NCBI RefSeq assembly: GCF_009870125.1
Contig: NC_046679.1
Location: 7,626,001 to 7,690,000, forward strand
Source of the DNA: Drosophila pseudoobscura
Taxonomy: Eukaryota > Arthropoda > Insecta > Diptera > Drosophilidae
Direction: 5' to 3'
DNA length: 64,000 nt
Part shown: in pieces, positions 48,101-59,262 of the stretch
Numbering within the stretch: position 1 is the first letter of the stretch
How the letters are laid out: every line of letters starts with the position of its first letter
The notes under the pieces: generated by a model
What the model was told of the DNA's origin: nothing
What the model saw: only the letters and a program-made list of their open reading frames with translations
The model's database searches: none
Made by a program: the position numbers and the translations under genes

Positions 48101-51100
48101 AGTGCCGCCGCCTGCTACAGCAGCTCCTCGACCATTGAACCTGCGGCTGGCTCCCCAGCATCCGCAGCCTCGTTCTCCACAGCCGCAGCCTCCTGTGCGG
48201 CCGCCTCCAACTCGGTCTCGGCGGGTCTGGGCACCAGCACAGGCTCTGTGGCGAATCTATCCGCTACAACCACAACCATGTACCACCACCACCACAGACG
48301 TCACAACAATTTGTCCTATTGCGGTGGTAAATATCCAGAGATACTCGTATATGTTCCCTCCTCCCTGTCCCCCCTTTGGTGCTGCATCCGTGTCTGCGAC
48401 ACGTTGCACAGGTGGCAAGAGCCCGTGTCAAGTGCCCGCTCGACTGTGGCCAAATTAACAAAGTGGTAAGGCAAATGTTCGGTATCTGGAGAGTTTTCTT
48501 CGAACCAATACGAACATTTCCTACGTTGATTGAGTCAAAAGGATAGTTTCAAAAGGATAGTTTCTCCCATCCTTCTGGCTCCAAGTTTCGGCTTCAAGTT
48601 TAAGTAAACTCTAGGGTATTATACGCGCTTTTCCACACAAATTGAAAGGCTTATTTTAAGTGATAGAATATGTATTTTCTTCGTGTTTGGTTCCCTTGTG
48701 ATTTATGGGCATATCTTTCATATGAATCATGGCTTAAAGTATGTGTTCTTTGCGGAAGTAATGATCCTAAACATACATATGTTTCTTGGATCTTGTCATA
48801 ACTAGAGCTCTTAATGCTCTTCTTTATATAGATTTTATTGGATTGAATGGTTATAAGTTATCAGAGAACATGATAAAGCACTCCTTGCTATCAGGGACTA
48901 GATGTGGCACAATAATCCACATCAAAATCCTTCGAAGTATAGACTTTGCATCGTGGATTCTACAAGTCTTTGCTGCTATGGAAACATCAGCTACACAATT
49001 CTAATATACCCCTATACCCATAGCCAGAAATATGTGCTTATTTCTGGTATTTTAGGGCATAAGTGGGCCCACTTTTTGAGTTTGCGAATCGAGAAGCAAT
49101 CACACATTGCGCGTACTTTGTTTTTACATTCTTGGGACCGACTGTCGGTCCCGCACACCTTTAGTACCGTCGTTGGTTGCCGAAGAATAAACCTCGGAGC
49201 AGTGGGTGCCGTTTCCACCGCTGTTTTAGAGTCAACAGCTCTGATATAGAAAGCAACTTGTTGGAATATCCTTTTAGAAATACGACACTATATCGTGTGT
49301 GTCCATGTATGCAGATATATTATAGTATTTCCTGCAAAAGATGTTGAAAGATTCTGTGTTTTCCTAAATACATAAATCTTTAATGTCTCTCCGTTTTGGG
49401 GCAGATTGCAAAATGCCGACGGCTAGTGCAGCCATCGACAAGGACCAATCCTTGGCCATAATCCGCATAGACAATATTTCTCTGCTAATCGTCTCGTTTC
49501 TCTGTTAAATTTCCAGTTTCCGGCCAGGAGCAGAACTACCAAGTGCAGTATGTGGACTCGGAGCTCTACCACAGCAACTCCAGCCAGACGCAAATGTAAG
49601 CAATTGAAACCATTAGAAACTCCAAAACCCCACAGAACAAGGGGAAATACTGCTCGTCCTCGTGCTCATACTCGTCCTCGTACTCGTACTCGTACAAGCT
49701 GAGCGATAAGAGATGAAATCGAAACACAGTTGACCCACACAGCACATGACAACGCTTGACCTTTCCGTTTTCGCCTCCGTTCCATCCCGTTCCACAGGAC
49801 ATATCCGTTCTGCCCGGTGGCCGACTACCAGGGCAATGGTCAGACATACTACTCGACCGCGTCGACGGGCCAGTATGCGGCGACGACGCAGTCGGCTGGG
49901 GGCAATACGGCGGGCAATGCGGCCCACTCCACGACGCTGCCCTACCTGGTGCCCGTGGAGGAGGGCCTGCTGCTGAACGGCTCCTCGCAGTCGCACAGCC
50001 GCGACTCGCCGCACAGCCTGACGGTGAGTAGGGAGCGGGGACGGGAGTGGGAGCCACCTGAGCCAACTGTGACTACATTGACTAACCCTTGGGCCACCCT
50101 TGGGCTGCAGCACGAGGTTGCCTACATCCAGGAGGCGCAGAGCACGCCCCAGACGCCCACCTCGACGACGACCACCAACTCGGCCAGCGGCGGCAGCCTC
50201 GGAACGGGCGGCGGTGGCGCCTCCCCCGATTCGGACCAGAGCGCGCTCGGCAACAGCAACAAGATTGCCTCGGCAACGGTAAGTAGTGGCCCCCACCTTT
50301 GGGGCGGGGGGATGGCATGGGTATGGGAATGGGGATACCCTGGTTACGCTCCGCCCTCCAGCAGCAGCAGCAGCATCAGCCATACTGACATCTCTCTCTG
50401 TCGCCGGCAGATCAAATGGTTGTCACGCAACTACGAGACGGCCGACGGTGTCAGCCTGCCCAGGTCCACCCTGTACAACCACTACATGCAGCACTGCAAC
50501 GAGCAGAAGCTGGAGCCGGTGAATGCAGCCAGCTTCGGCAAGCTGATACGCTCCGTGTTCTCCGGCCTGCGCACACGTCGCCTGGGCACGCGCGGCAACT
50601 CCAAGTACCACTACTATGGCATCCGCATCAAGCCCGGCTCGCTGCTGAACCATCACTCCATGGAGGACTCCAAGTCGATGCACGGCTACGGGCCATCCTC
50701 CGGGGCCAACGGGGCCCTGGTAAGCGTCAGCAGCAGCACGTCCGGTCAAATGGCGGGCTCCAACGGCAGCGTGGGCATGGCCGGTTCCGCCGGCCAGCGG
50801 AACGGCACGTCCAAGAAGCACAGCTTCAAGCCCGAGACCTACGAGGCATGCATCCAAGTAAGCAACTCCTCCACACAAAAAATCGATTAAACGCCCTAAT
50901 CCACTCCATTCCGCAGTACATTGGCGACGGTAGCAGCGCCCTGCCCTCGTTTCCGCCCATCGAGCTGAGCCACAGCTTCAGCAGCGAGCTCACGCTGGAG
51001 GATGTGGACACGTTCCGGGCACTGTACCGCGAGCATTGCGAGTCCTTTCTGGATGCCGTGCTGAATCTGGAATTCGGCACCGTGGAGTTTCTGCTGCGCG

Positions 51101-52255
51101 ACTTCTGGCGGTCCAGCGACAACAACAACCTGGACGAGTGCGAGGAGGAGAAGTACTTGAGCAAGACAAAGCTGTATCTGTTGTGCCACTGCGCAGAAGT
51201 GCAAAAGTTCGTACGCGAGGTGGGTGCAATGGACGGACAAAAGCGCTTTCAACTCTAAGAAGGGCCATGGCTTTGAATAGTATCTGTATTTTATGTATTC
51301 TTTGAACAGGTGGACTATCAGTTCTACCAGAACACAGTGGATGTCATCATACCCGATGTGTTGCGCTCCATACCGAACGCCCTGACCCAGGCCATACGCA
51401 ATTTCGCCAAGAACCTGGAGCTGTGGCTGTGCGAGAGCATGATGGGTGTGCCGGAGCAGTTGGCCCAGATCAAGACCAGCGCCGTATCCGCCTTTTGCCA
51501 GACGCTGCGTCGCTACACCTCGCTCAATCATCTGGCGCAGGCCGCACGAGCTGTGCTCCAGAACGGGGCCCAGATCTCCCAGATGTTGAGTGATCTGAAC
51601 CGCGTGGATTTCCACAATGTGCAGGTGAGTCGAGCAACGAAATACAACGAAATTATTGGAGACTGAACAGCGCTCTTTGTGCCCGTGCAGGAACAGGCCG
51701 CCTGGGTGAGTCAGTGTGCCCCGGCTGTGGTTCAGAGATTGGAGAGCGACTTCAAGGCCGCCCTGCAGCAGCAGAGCTCGCTGGAGCAGTGGGCCAGCTG
51801 GCTGCAGCTCGTGGTCGAGTCGGCCATGGAGGAGTACACGGGCAAGCCGACATATGCGCGGGCCGCCCGCCAGTTCCTGCTCAAGTGGAGCTTCTACAGC
51901 TCGATGATCATCCGGGACTTGACGCTGCGCTCGGCCTCGAGCTTCGGCAGCTTCCACCTGATAAGGCTTCTGTTCGACGAGTACATGTTCTATCTGGTGG
52001 AGCACAAGATAGCCGAGGCGCAGCAGAAGACGGCCATAGCGGTCATATGCGAACGCATGGTAAGATTCCTTGGAATTGTACCCATAGCCCTCTTGATTCG
52101 CTAACAATCCCAATGTTCCCCAGAAGAAAGAGATGGACTTTGAATTCGAATGCCAGTTCGCGTACATCACCAGCGAAACGGAGCAGCAGAATACCCCCAG
52201 CTCGGTCAGCGGCGGGGATGTTGGCAACGAGGCGAAGCGACTGAAGCAGGAATGA
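42105..52255 (+). CDS. Rfx: RFX-family winged-helix transcription factor
   Basis: RFX factors bind X-box motifs and drive ciliary genes; fly Rfx is needed in ciliated sensory neurons. Ten coding exons join in frame to 900 aa (I recall 899 for D. melanogaster): 42105-42404, 42461-42824, 49517-49595, 49798-50023, 50111-50278, 50411-50857, 50917-51219, 51310-51624, 51691-52059 and 52124-52255. Exon 6 begins with the winged-helix DNA-binding domain ([20 protein letters not shown] to [10 protein letters not shown], residues about 380-455). Exons 7-9 carry the conserved B, C and dimerisation regions ([60 protein letters not shown]). The amino part (exons 1-5) is Gln/Thr/Ser-rich, as in activation domains. 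The 6.7-kb intron 2 contains an alternative first coding exon. A poly(A) signal lies at 53796. Confidence 0.95.
42825..47845. other. Rfx intron 2, left part
   Basis: No exon is recognised between 42825 and 47845. The DNA holds GA-rich tracts (about 46296-46312 and 46770-46815), a GT-and-CGCC-rich stretch (about 47155-47270) that is probably the 5' UTR or promoter of the alternative first exon, two CACGTG hexamers (43902 and 44272), and the three-copy repeat at 45355-45600. Open frames reaching 350 codons on the minus strand (46453-47523) look like GC-rich noise. Confidence 0.6.
45355..45600. repeat. Three imperfect copies of a 65-70 bp repeat
   Basis: Copies at about 45355-45421, 45463-45526 and 45537-45600 share AAATACCCCCTATCA, then an 8-12 base variable stretch, then AGTCATGCACA(C)GCACTGC and ATATTGTTTT. 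Spacers are about 41 and 10 bases. The similarity is highest between the second and third copies at the shared ends. They lie inside Rfx intron 2. Confidence 0.9.
47846..48326 (+). CDS. Rfx: Alternative first coding exon of Rfx
   Basis: This exon reads from ATG ([18 protein letters not shown]) through Gln-, His-, Pro- and Ser/Ala-rich sequence to [14 protein letters not shown]. It ends with a good donor (G|GTAAAT at 48327) in phase 1. That is the same phase as Rfx exon 2 (42824), so it can be joined to the exon at 49517 and give an 839-aa protein with a different amino terminus. The codon pattern (opa-type CAG/CAA, CAC/CAT and GCC repeats) is that of fly transcription-factor exons. The frame is open upstream to 47309, so the start could be further left or the exon could be internal. 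The match of phase is what I see; usage as an alternative promoter is inferred. Confidence 0.6.
48327..49516. other. Rfx intron 2, right part
   Basis: 1.2 kb between the alternative first exon and the common exon at 49517. It is AT-rich with ATAC/CATA steps; a short ATG-led frame near 49413 has no splice support. Nothing else is recognised. Confidence 0.7.
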
Positions 52256-54295
52256 GTTGCTATGGAAGTGGAAGCAGAAGCGGAAGCAGTGAAACTAGTA
52301 TTCATAGTAGCCGAGTTTATGTAATCCGTAATTGTTATCCCGATCAGTGTGCACCTGTCCCCATGTCCCCATGTCTCCCTGTCACCCATATTCAGCTCTG
52401 CATTTAATAGTCAAACCGTGTGTTGTACGTATCCGTGTGTTAGTTTGTAGTCCTAAGTTCCCAGACCCTAAGCGTAGTCAGTCGATCAGTTTTAGTAGTA
52501 ACATTTTAGGCAGACTCAAAGGACTCATAGCTTATGCAGAGGCAGCGCTAGCGCTGGCCGATGGGTGTGTTTGTATGAGTGAGCATTGCCCCCACATTGA
52601 AGTGAAGAGCCGTCCAGCAGGCAGGAGGCAACAGCAGGCGGCAGCAAGGCGCAAGCCGCAAGCAACGTCTGGCCTTGCCTGCCCGATCAACTGATCCGAT
52701 CTGATCTCTGATCGATCCGTGTATTCATAAGATACATTTTAGTTTAAGTACATGTGCATTAATATCTGTAATTTACGTCTAATTGTCTACTGTCGTCTAC
52801 TGTCTACGTCTACGTCTACGATAATGTTAGTTCCCTTTGTTTGTTTAAGAGAGAGCGGAGAATGCATCAGTTTTGTCTGGTTTCAACTATCTTGTATCTT
52901 GTATGTCACAGCGCACAGCGCACGGCGCACACTCGCACACATAGATACACAGATCACACACACAACCACATACACATGGAGCACCCACGCACACTGAAAG
53001 CGAAAGCGACAGCGACAGCGAAAGCTAGAGTTCGATTTTATAGATTTTAGCGAAACAGCTTGCTCAACGAATTAACAAAGTATCGGTATATCCAGCTCAA
53101 ACCTAAGCTAAGTGAACAACAGGCCTTAAATGTGCAAAGATCAACACTCAATTTTGAAACAATACAATTTACCATATACCTTATACCTTATACTCTATAT
53201 GTATATGTATATCTATATCTATATAGTATACAATGTGTAGACTAAGAAACATGAATGTAATATGTATATTTTAACTACAAGTGGATGCTCTGGGGGAGCA
53301 GCATACAATATATTTTAACAGAGGCGCTTTTCAAAGTATTTGATGCCATTTTATGTGTACGAGTACAAGATGCAAACGAACCAAAATACGATTTGCTTTG
53401 CACATCGAGTAACTAAGCGGATGCCTGCGTGCTCCATCCAACTGTCTAGTCCTAAAGCACACATCTGACATTATCCCTGCCTGGCACAAAAAAGAACGAA
53501 CCAAATACCAACCACATACATATGTACATATTCGGCTCTTGACGAATCTGTCCGGTCTGGCAGGCGAATGGACGGCGACGGGCACAGTACACGTGCAAAA
53601 GCATGATATCAACACAGAGTTCCTCTCGCACGATTGTCCACTGTCCCGCCCACGCCTGCCACTCTGCCCAGGCAGCAAAGCTCAATTACGATCTGCTCAA
53701 AATGCAAATTGCTCAGCTAATACCTAAGTTTTATTGGTTGTTGAAGGAAAACAAATAACAAACTTTTGAAATGTCAAAACTATTTATATATGTGAAATAA
53801 AAATTGTCCTCAAAAAATAACCGAAACCGAAACATATCCTTGACCTGTAATCAATATTTATTGGAGGGTATAAACACGCTTCATACTTGTGTAGATAGCT
53901 TCGATCTGTGCGACCGCAAAGTGTCTACCCTTGATGGAATTGGGAGAAGTGTATCAATGATATTTTTATCGGAAAACTATTATAAATTCGGAGCAGCAAG
54001 CTTCAATAGCTTCATAGGATCCAGCTTCAATAGCTCCATACCTTATTGACACCTTGGACGCTTTAGATTCTGGAAAAGGGCTCGCAGAAAACCGATCCCT
54101 CGTACCTCACCAATTAGAAGTGGGATGTACTCGTGTTGTTAGTTTATTTGTTTACTTCTATTATAATGTTTGTTATTTCTACTCAAGCCCAGAGTTTTTA
54201 TTTCTTCTTCTCTCAATTTCTTGTATGTTGTGTAAATGTAGCGCAGCACCCAACTCAATCTAACCACAAATGGGCTGCGTGGAGCTGTTTCGGAA
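52256..54295. other. Rfx 3' UTR and spacer
   Basis: The Rfx 3' UTR probably runs to about 53820, using AATAAA at 53796-53801. It includes tandem GTCTAC/CTACG steps (about 52785-52820), AC-rich repeats (about 52925-52985) and a TATATC array (about 53195-53225). From 53830 to 54295 there is a short repeat of AGCTTCAATAGCT (about 53998-54035). No coding frame is supported. Confidence 0.55.
53796..53801 (+). terminator. Candidate poly(A) signal of Rfx
   Basis: AATAAA about 1.54 kb after the Rfx stop, followed by a T-containing GTCC stretch. A long 3' UTR is implied; an earlier variant signal is possible. Confidence 0.4.
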
Positions 54296-54629
54296 CTAAT
54301 CGGACCTCAGCCCGAATAGGCAGAAGGCACACGCACCGCCGACCTGCAGGAGAATCGAATAAGTGTTGTAATAAATGGATAAATGGGTTTTTTACGTCTA
54401 CCTTGTTTCCCCACATGCCGGGCAGTGTCTTCATAACCTCAGCACTCTCCTTTAGCGACTCCTTGCACACCTTGCATTTCGGATCGTCATCTTTCTGCAG
54501 CTCCTGAATCTTGCGGGCCGGTGGCATACCAATGCCCAGGTTCGAGGAGTCTGGCACGTCCTTATTGATGCCGCTATTTTTCGCCACCAGGTCGGCCTTC
54601 TCGACGATTTTCTTAATGTTGTCGGACAT
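54296..54629 (-). CDS. Small protein with two CxxC pairs, function unknown
   Basis: Two exons, 54629-54402 and 54343-54296, join in frame (donor AAG|GTAGAC, acceptor CTCCTGCAG) to give 91 aa. I do not recognise the family. The sequence starts MSDNIKKIVEKADLVAKNSG and has a charged middle (ARKIQELQKDDDPKC). Cysteines are at 52, 55, 81 and 84 (KCKVC ... ACAFC), spaced like a small zinc ribbon; the second pair lies on exon 2, so splicing is needed to complete it. There is no signal peptide or membrane segment except the short CAFCLFGL near the end. Reading through the intron would replace the second pair with an unrelated tail of about 48 residues. It is convergent with Rfx (+). Evidence for a gene is the clean intron, the biased composition and the completed cysteine pattern. 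Confidence 0.75.
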
Positions 54630-56985
54630 AATGCAAATCTTTTAAATCTTTTGAAAGTTTTTTTTCGGAAACCAAAACTGAAAACGTTTACGTTCGGAAC
54701 AACTCCAAAATGAAAATGATTTTAGTAAAGGAAGCTAACAATTTGACAGGAAGCTCGTAGATGAGTTTTGGGGAATTCAACTTGAAAAGTCAGTGTTGAA
54801 AAAGAGCGTCCAAGCAACCAGGGCTTAAATATTTCACACAGCTGTCTTTTCATCAAAAGTACGATTCGCTTAATGGATACACCGAAATCAGCAGACTTTT
54901 AGAAAGGGAAAATTAAAGAATTGAAAAAGGATTAACTTAAAGCAATCATACCCTAATGCGTATGTTTTTAGAATGGTATAAGTTAAACAATACATAATAA
55001 TATAGATAAACTTGTTCCCTATTGAACATTGAACCATTTTGAGAACGGAGTTCTATTGTCCATATTTTCAATGAATTTCCAATGGGTATTCTTTAGAGGC
55101 AGCCTACCATGACCTATAGCAGTGAATATTGATATCACTTTGCCCGTGTATTGTGGCACAGATTGACAAAACGAATTAAACCAAACTAATCAAAATCGGA
55201 TTAGCTGCTAACAGAATACAGATAATTTCGTGGGTTACACGATAAATATTTTTCCCCTCACTGGAACTTTTTTTGATCTTTAAGAATTCACCGCTCTATT
55301 CATATTCGGAAAAATGTACTAAAATTACCCTGGAATAAGGTTTTACCCACGTTTTATTCTTTTAATTTGTAGATGTTTTTTTATTTTTATTGAATTTTTT
55401 TGGTTTAAATTTTTCAGTATCAACTCTATACAAAAATGGTTCACTCTTAGCTTAGGCATTTACATAGGTTTCTATCTGTATCGGGTATGGATATGGGTAT
55501 CGGGTATGGATATAGGTATTGGTATCGGTATCGGTATAATTTGTTAAATGCTACTTAGGTGCTAGTATTACAACGAAAAAAAGTGTATGAATGTTGTATT
55601 TATTTCGCTTGTGGAATAGTTGAATGCAAAAGTTGAGAAAACAAAAAAAAAACAAAAATGCTTTATATTCAAGTGAGCAAAATGCCAGTCATGAGCAACA
55701 GGCCTTGTAAATCGTTAATCGGCTCTTTGTACTATTTTAAATCTGAGGCTTGATCATGTTCGCTTCAAGTCTTATTGGTTTGCGGATCCTGTGTCGTTTC
55801 ATTTGGAATACGGGTTGTTTCACTTACGATTAGCTACATATAGTATACAATAGTTTATTTTTTCATCTTAAGCCTATTCTTAAATTCTTAAATTGTGTGA
55901 AAACTATTTACACTACAATCCTACTATGTATATTCGTAAAAATAATTGACTGTTCTTTCCAGCAATAATGTAGATTCTATTCTCGTTTCATATATAGTAC
56001 AAATACATACAAAAGTTCTATAAAAAATCCGCATGCGAATACTGGACCGGCAAGTTGTTTATGTGTGTGTGTTTGTGGTGTGTTTAGTTTTTTTTTACAA
56101 CATTACCTAACTTAAAGTTGGAATTCGGATTCGGAATCGGCTGAAAAATGCTTGCAAATGCTGCAAATTGTCACATTTCGGGTACAAAAGATTAACAAAA
56201 GCTGGAAAAGCGAACATAATGTTCCCATTTCGTTGTCCAATAATCGTTGTTGTTTTTGTGTTTTTGTGTTGTTGTGTTGCACATTGTCAATAATCTATAA
56301 TCTATATAATAACTGCGTCAAGTTTCGTTAAGTTTAATGGAGTATGAAATCTTCACGTTTGTCAGGGTGTTTGTGATCAACGGGGGTCAAGGGAGATCAT
56401 TATTCAATTATCATCATTATTCAAATCATTACTCAATTATTCAAAATTGGAAAACAATTAACATTACAAATAGCTTTATGCATCGTCAGGGGGTCAGGAC
56501 TAACTACTGAGACTTTCACTTGGTTGAGAGTTTCTTTCTACTGCTCAAGCGTCAAGACAGAGACTCAAGGCAGAGTGTCGATTTGGGCAAAAGTTTCGAG
56601 CAAACCTTTACAATTATTGGCATAGATTTATTCGAAAATCGACCACAGATTAATAAGGACTACAAAAAGATTCAAAGTAAGCTTAACTGGAGAGAAATGA
56701 GATCTCCAAAATAATAAAATGTATAAATTCTGATTTTCAATCAGTTTAGATGGGTATTGGGCACGGGTACAACTGACAAATGATTACCGAAAATGTTCTT
56801 AGGGATACGTTTAAGCGTAGCAAGGGGGCTTCTTTCCTATACTATGTAGCGTGGGCCTAGCACTAAGTGTATGCTATTTAATTTATGCGCGTGTGTGTGA
56901 AACATCCATGGCTACTACTGTGGTACTGCATGGTATGTGGTTTGTGCAAATCGAAAGAGAGCGGGGCGGCTTGGCCTTTGCCCCT
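54630..56985. other. Spacer and probable jumu 3' UTR
   Basis: AT-rich. The promoter of the small CxxC gene should lie just right of 54630. From about 55400 to 56985 the minus strand is likely the long 3' UTR of jumu, with several AATAAA hexamers on that strand (plus-strand TTTATT near 55381 and 55597). A GGTATNGG/TATCGG repeat is at about 55478-55537. No coding frame is supported. Confidence 0.5.
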
Positions 56986-59262
56986 TTAAATGATGCGGTT
57001 GACCAGTGGCATCTTGCGGCGATTGTATGTGGTCGGCTGTGGCTGCGCCTGTGTCTGCACCAGCTGCTGCACCTTCACCTTCTGGCCATACTGCTGCTCC
57101 AGCTCGCCGGCGGGGCCGATGGCATAGTTGATGTCCAGACGCGCACGCTTCGCCTGCTGCTGCTGCTGGTGGTGGTAGCCGTTGTGGTTCGCATTCAGAT
57201 CGGCCGGATTCAGCTCGATGATGTGTGTGCCTTGGCCGCTGGCTATGGTGCGGCGCACTGCCTCCTTATCGTCCTCGATGTCGATGGCATCGTACAGTTG
57301 TTCGTCGACCTGGAAGATTGGGAACGAAAGCGTTAGCAAAGGGCTGTTCAGAGTGCGGATAACAAGGCTAGATACCTTCTCGTATAGCAACGAAGACTTC
57401 TCGACCAGGTGCCTTTCCAAACTCACCTCAATGTCAAAGTCGCTGCTCTTCTGGCCGAGCAGGACGTGGTCAAGGGGCAGGTGATGGCTCGACTGGCTGG
57501 CAGCGGGGTGGCTGGCGAGTAGCTCTTCCTCGGCCTCGAACTCGCGCAGCATATCGTCGTCCTCATCCTCGTCGACGACATCTTCGTCCTCCTCAACGAG
57601 CATCGCATCCACAAGGGTGTCGTCGAAGTCCTGCTCCTCCAGATCGGACGACTCTTCGATCTCCGACGTCGAATCGAGCTCCACATCGGAGTCGGCCGAT
57701 CCGTGCTTCATCTCGCCGCGCTCCAGCGACTCCAGGTGCTCCGGATAGACCATGGCGCAGCGTATGGCCTGTGGATCCTTGCGCGACCACTTCTGCACCT
57801 CCTCGTCCATCTTGGTGATGCGCTCCGGGTTCATGGCCCAGCGACAGCCCTTGCGCTGATTGCCGTTCGTGGCCGGGCGCTCGATCTTCTCAAAGCACTT
57901 GTTCAGCGACAGATTGTGCCGCACGCTGTTCTTCCAGCCACTGGGCGCATTCTCGAAGTACGGAAAGTGCTGGCACAGGAAACTGTAGATCTCCGAGACG
58001 GGCAGCGAGCCGGCCCGCGAGTTCTTCAGGGCCAGCGCGATGAGGCAGGAGTATGAGTAGGCCGGCTTGGGGAAGGCGCTGCCCACGACAGGCAGCTTGA
58101 CCTTCTGCTGCAGCGGCTTGACGAGACCAGCACTGCCGCTGCTGTTGTTGGCGATGTTGACCAGGTTGCTGCCATTGCTGAGCGGCGAGGAGGAGGCCAG
58201 CGACGAGCCGGACGATGGCGAGCCCATGCTCTGCATCTGGTGGTGCGGCGAATGGGCCGACGAGGCGATGCTCTTTGGTGTGGTGCTCCCCTGCTGCAGC
58301 AGGCCGCGCTTGGAGGCCTCCTCCCGCTTCAGGACCATGCCGTTGCCCGAGCTCGGGGACGAGCCGTTGGGGGATTTGGCCGACGACTGGTGCTTCAGCT
58401 TTTGGTAGGCGGCGCTGTTGGCGAAGGTCAGGCCCCCGATGCCGGGCGCCAGCTTGATCGTGTTGGTGGAGACGCCTCCGGTGGTGAGCAGGTTGGAGGA
58501 GGTCTTTGAGGTCTTGTTGCCGCCCTCCTCAGACGGACTGGACTGCGACTGGGCCCTGCGCAGCTCCGTGCCCAGATCCTTGCGCACCGCATCCACCGCC
58601 GAGGAGTTTCGGCGCTGCAGCACCGAGTTGGTGGCCATGGTGGCCGGTGCCGTGCTCCCGGTGCCGGTTACCACCGAAATCTGTTTGGGTATGTGTGCGC
58701 TCACTTGCTCCCGGCGCAGCGATCCAGCGCTGACCTTCATCTGGGCCGGCGAGAAGGTCAGATGTGACTTGTGCTGGTCCCGGTCCCCGCATGGTGATGC
58801 CGGCACGGCCCGCGACTGTGTGGAAGTGGCTGCCTTGCCCCTGCGCGGCGACCCCAGCATGGAGGAGGCCGAGCAGACAGCGGAGTTGATCAGCGGCATC
58901 ACCGAAATGGGATTCACGCAGGCCCCCAGATCGGCGTAGTAGTCGGTGTTCGACCAGAAGTTGGCCGAGGAGCCCATCCACTTGGCCGTCGGCGAGGCGT
59001 GCAGCGTGCTGCTGGCCAGGAAATTGGCATTGGCGTTGTATGCCACCGGCAGGTTGCTGCCGCTGCTCGTGTTGTTGTTGATGGCCGAAATCGTCTCCAG
59101 GGCGTGGTCCAGCGAGGTCAGGTCGCTAGAGGTAGCCAATGTACTGGCTATCTCCGCCCGGATGTCCACGTCCAGCATGTCCTGCATCGAGTCGGACACG
59201 TAAAAGTCTAGCGAAGGGCCAGCCGCATCCTGCAAGGGATAGGAAATGTACATTTGAGTCAC
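56986..59262 (-). CDS. jumu: Forkhead (FOXN-type) transcription factor jumeau
   Basis: Jumu (Domina) is a FOXN-class winged-helix factor with roles in neural and cardiac progenitor division, haemocytes and chromatin. Two coding exons are visible, 59262-57427 and 57309-56986, with an intron of 117 nt (donor GAG|GTGAGT, acceptor CTTCCAG) that is itself an open in-frame stretch. Spliced, the protein is 719 aa; unspliced it would be 758. The forkhead domain is at residues about 402-490 ([53 protein letters not shown]). It is followed by [20 protein letters not shown] and a long acidic stretch (about 540-610). The ATG at 59262 may not be the real start: TTTCCTATCCCTTGCAG ending at 59230 is a good acceptor, so exon 2 may start at 59229 with the initiator on an exon further right. 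Confidence 0.92.
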   Translation of the reverse strand: MTQMYISYPLQDAAGPSLDFYVSDSMQDMLDVDIRAEIASTLATSSDLTSLDHALETISAINNNTSSGSNLPVAYNANANFLASSTLHASPTAKWMGSSANFWSNTDYYADLGACVNPISVMPLINSAVCSASSMLGSPRRGKAATSTQSRAVPASPCGDRDQHKSHLTFSPAQMKVSAGSLRREQVSAHIPKQISVVTGTGSTAPATMATNSVLQRRNSSAVDAVRKDLGTELRRAQSQSSPSEEGGNKTSKTSSNLLTTGGVSTNTIKLAPGIGGLTFANSAAYQKLKHQSSAKSPNGSSPSSGNGMVLKREEASKRGLLQQGSTTPKSIASSAHSPHHQMQSMGSPSSGSSLASSSPLSNGSNLVNIANNSSGSAGLVKPLQQKVKLPVVGSAFPKPAYSYSCLIALALKNSRAGSLPVSEIYSFLCQHFPYFENAPSGWKNSVRHNLSLNKCFEKIERPATNGNQRKGCRWAMNPERITKMDEEVQKWSRKDPQAIRCAMVYPEHLESLERGEMKHGSADSDVELDSTSEIEESSDLEEQDFDDTLVDAMLVEEDEDVVDEDEDDDMLREFEAEEELLASHPAASQSSHHLPLDHVLLGQKSSDFDIEVSLERHLVEKSSLLYEKVSSLVIRTLNSPLLTLSFPIFQVDEQLYDAIDIEDDKEAVRRTIASGQGTHIIELNPADLNANHNGYHHQQQQQAKRARLDINYAIGPAGELEQQYGQKVKVQQLVQTQAQPQPTTYNRRKMPLVNRII

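Noticed and set aside
50896-52389. 497-codon open frame on the minus strand
   Set aside because: It runs across several Rfx exons and introns in antisense with no splice logic and no family resemblance.
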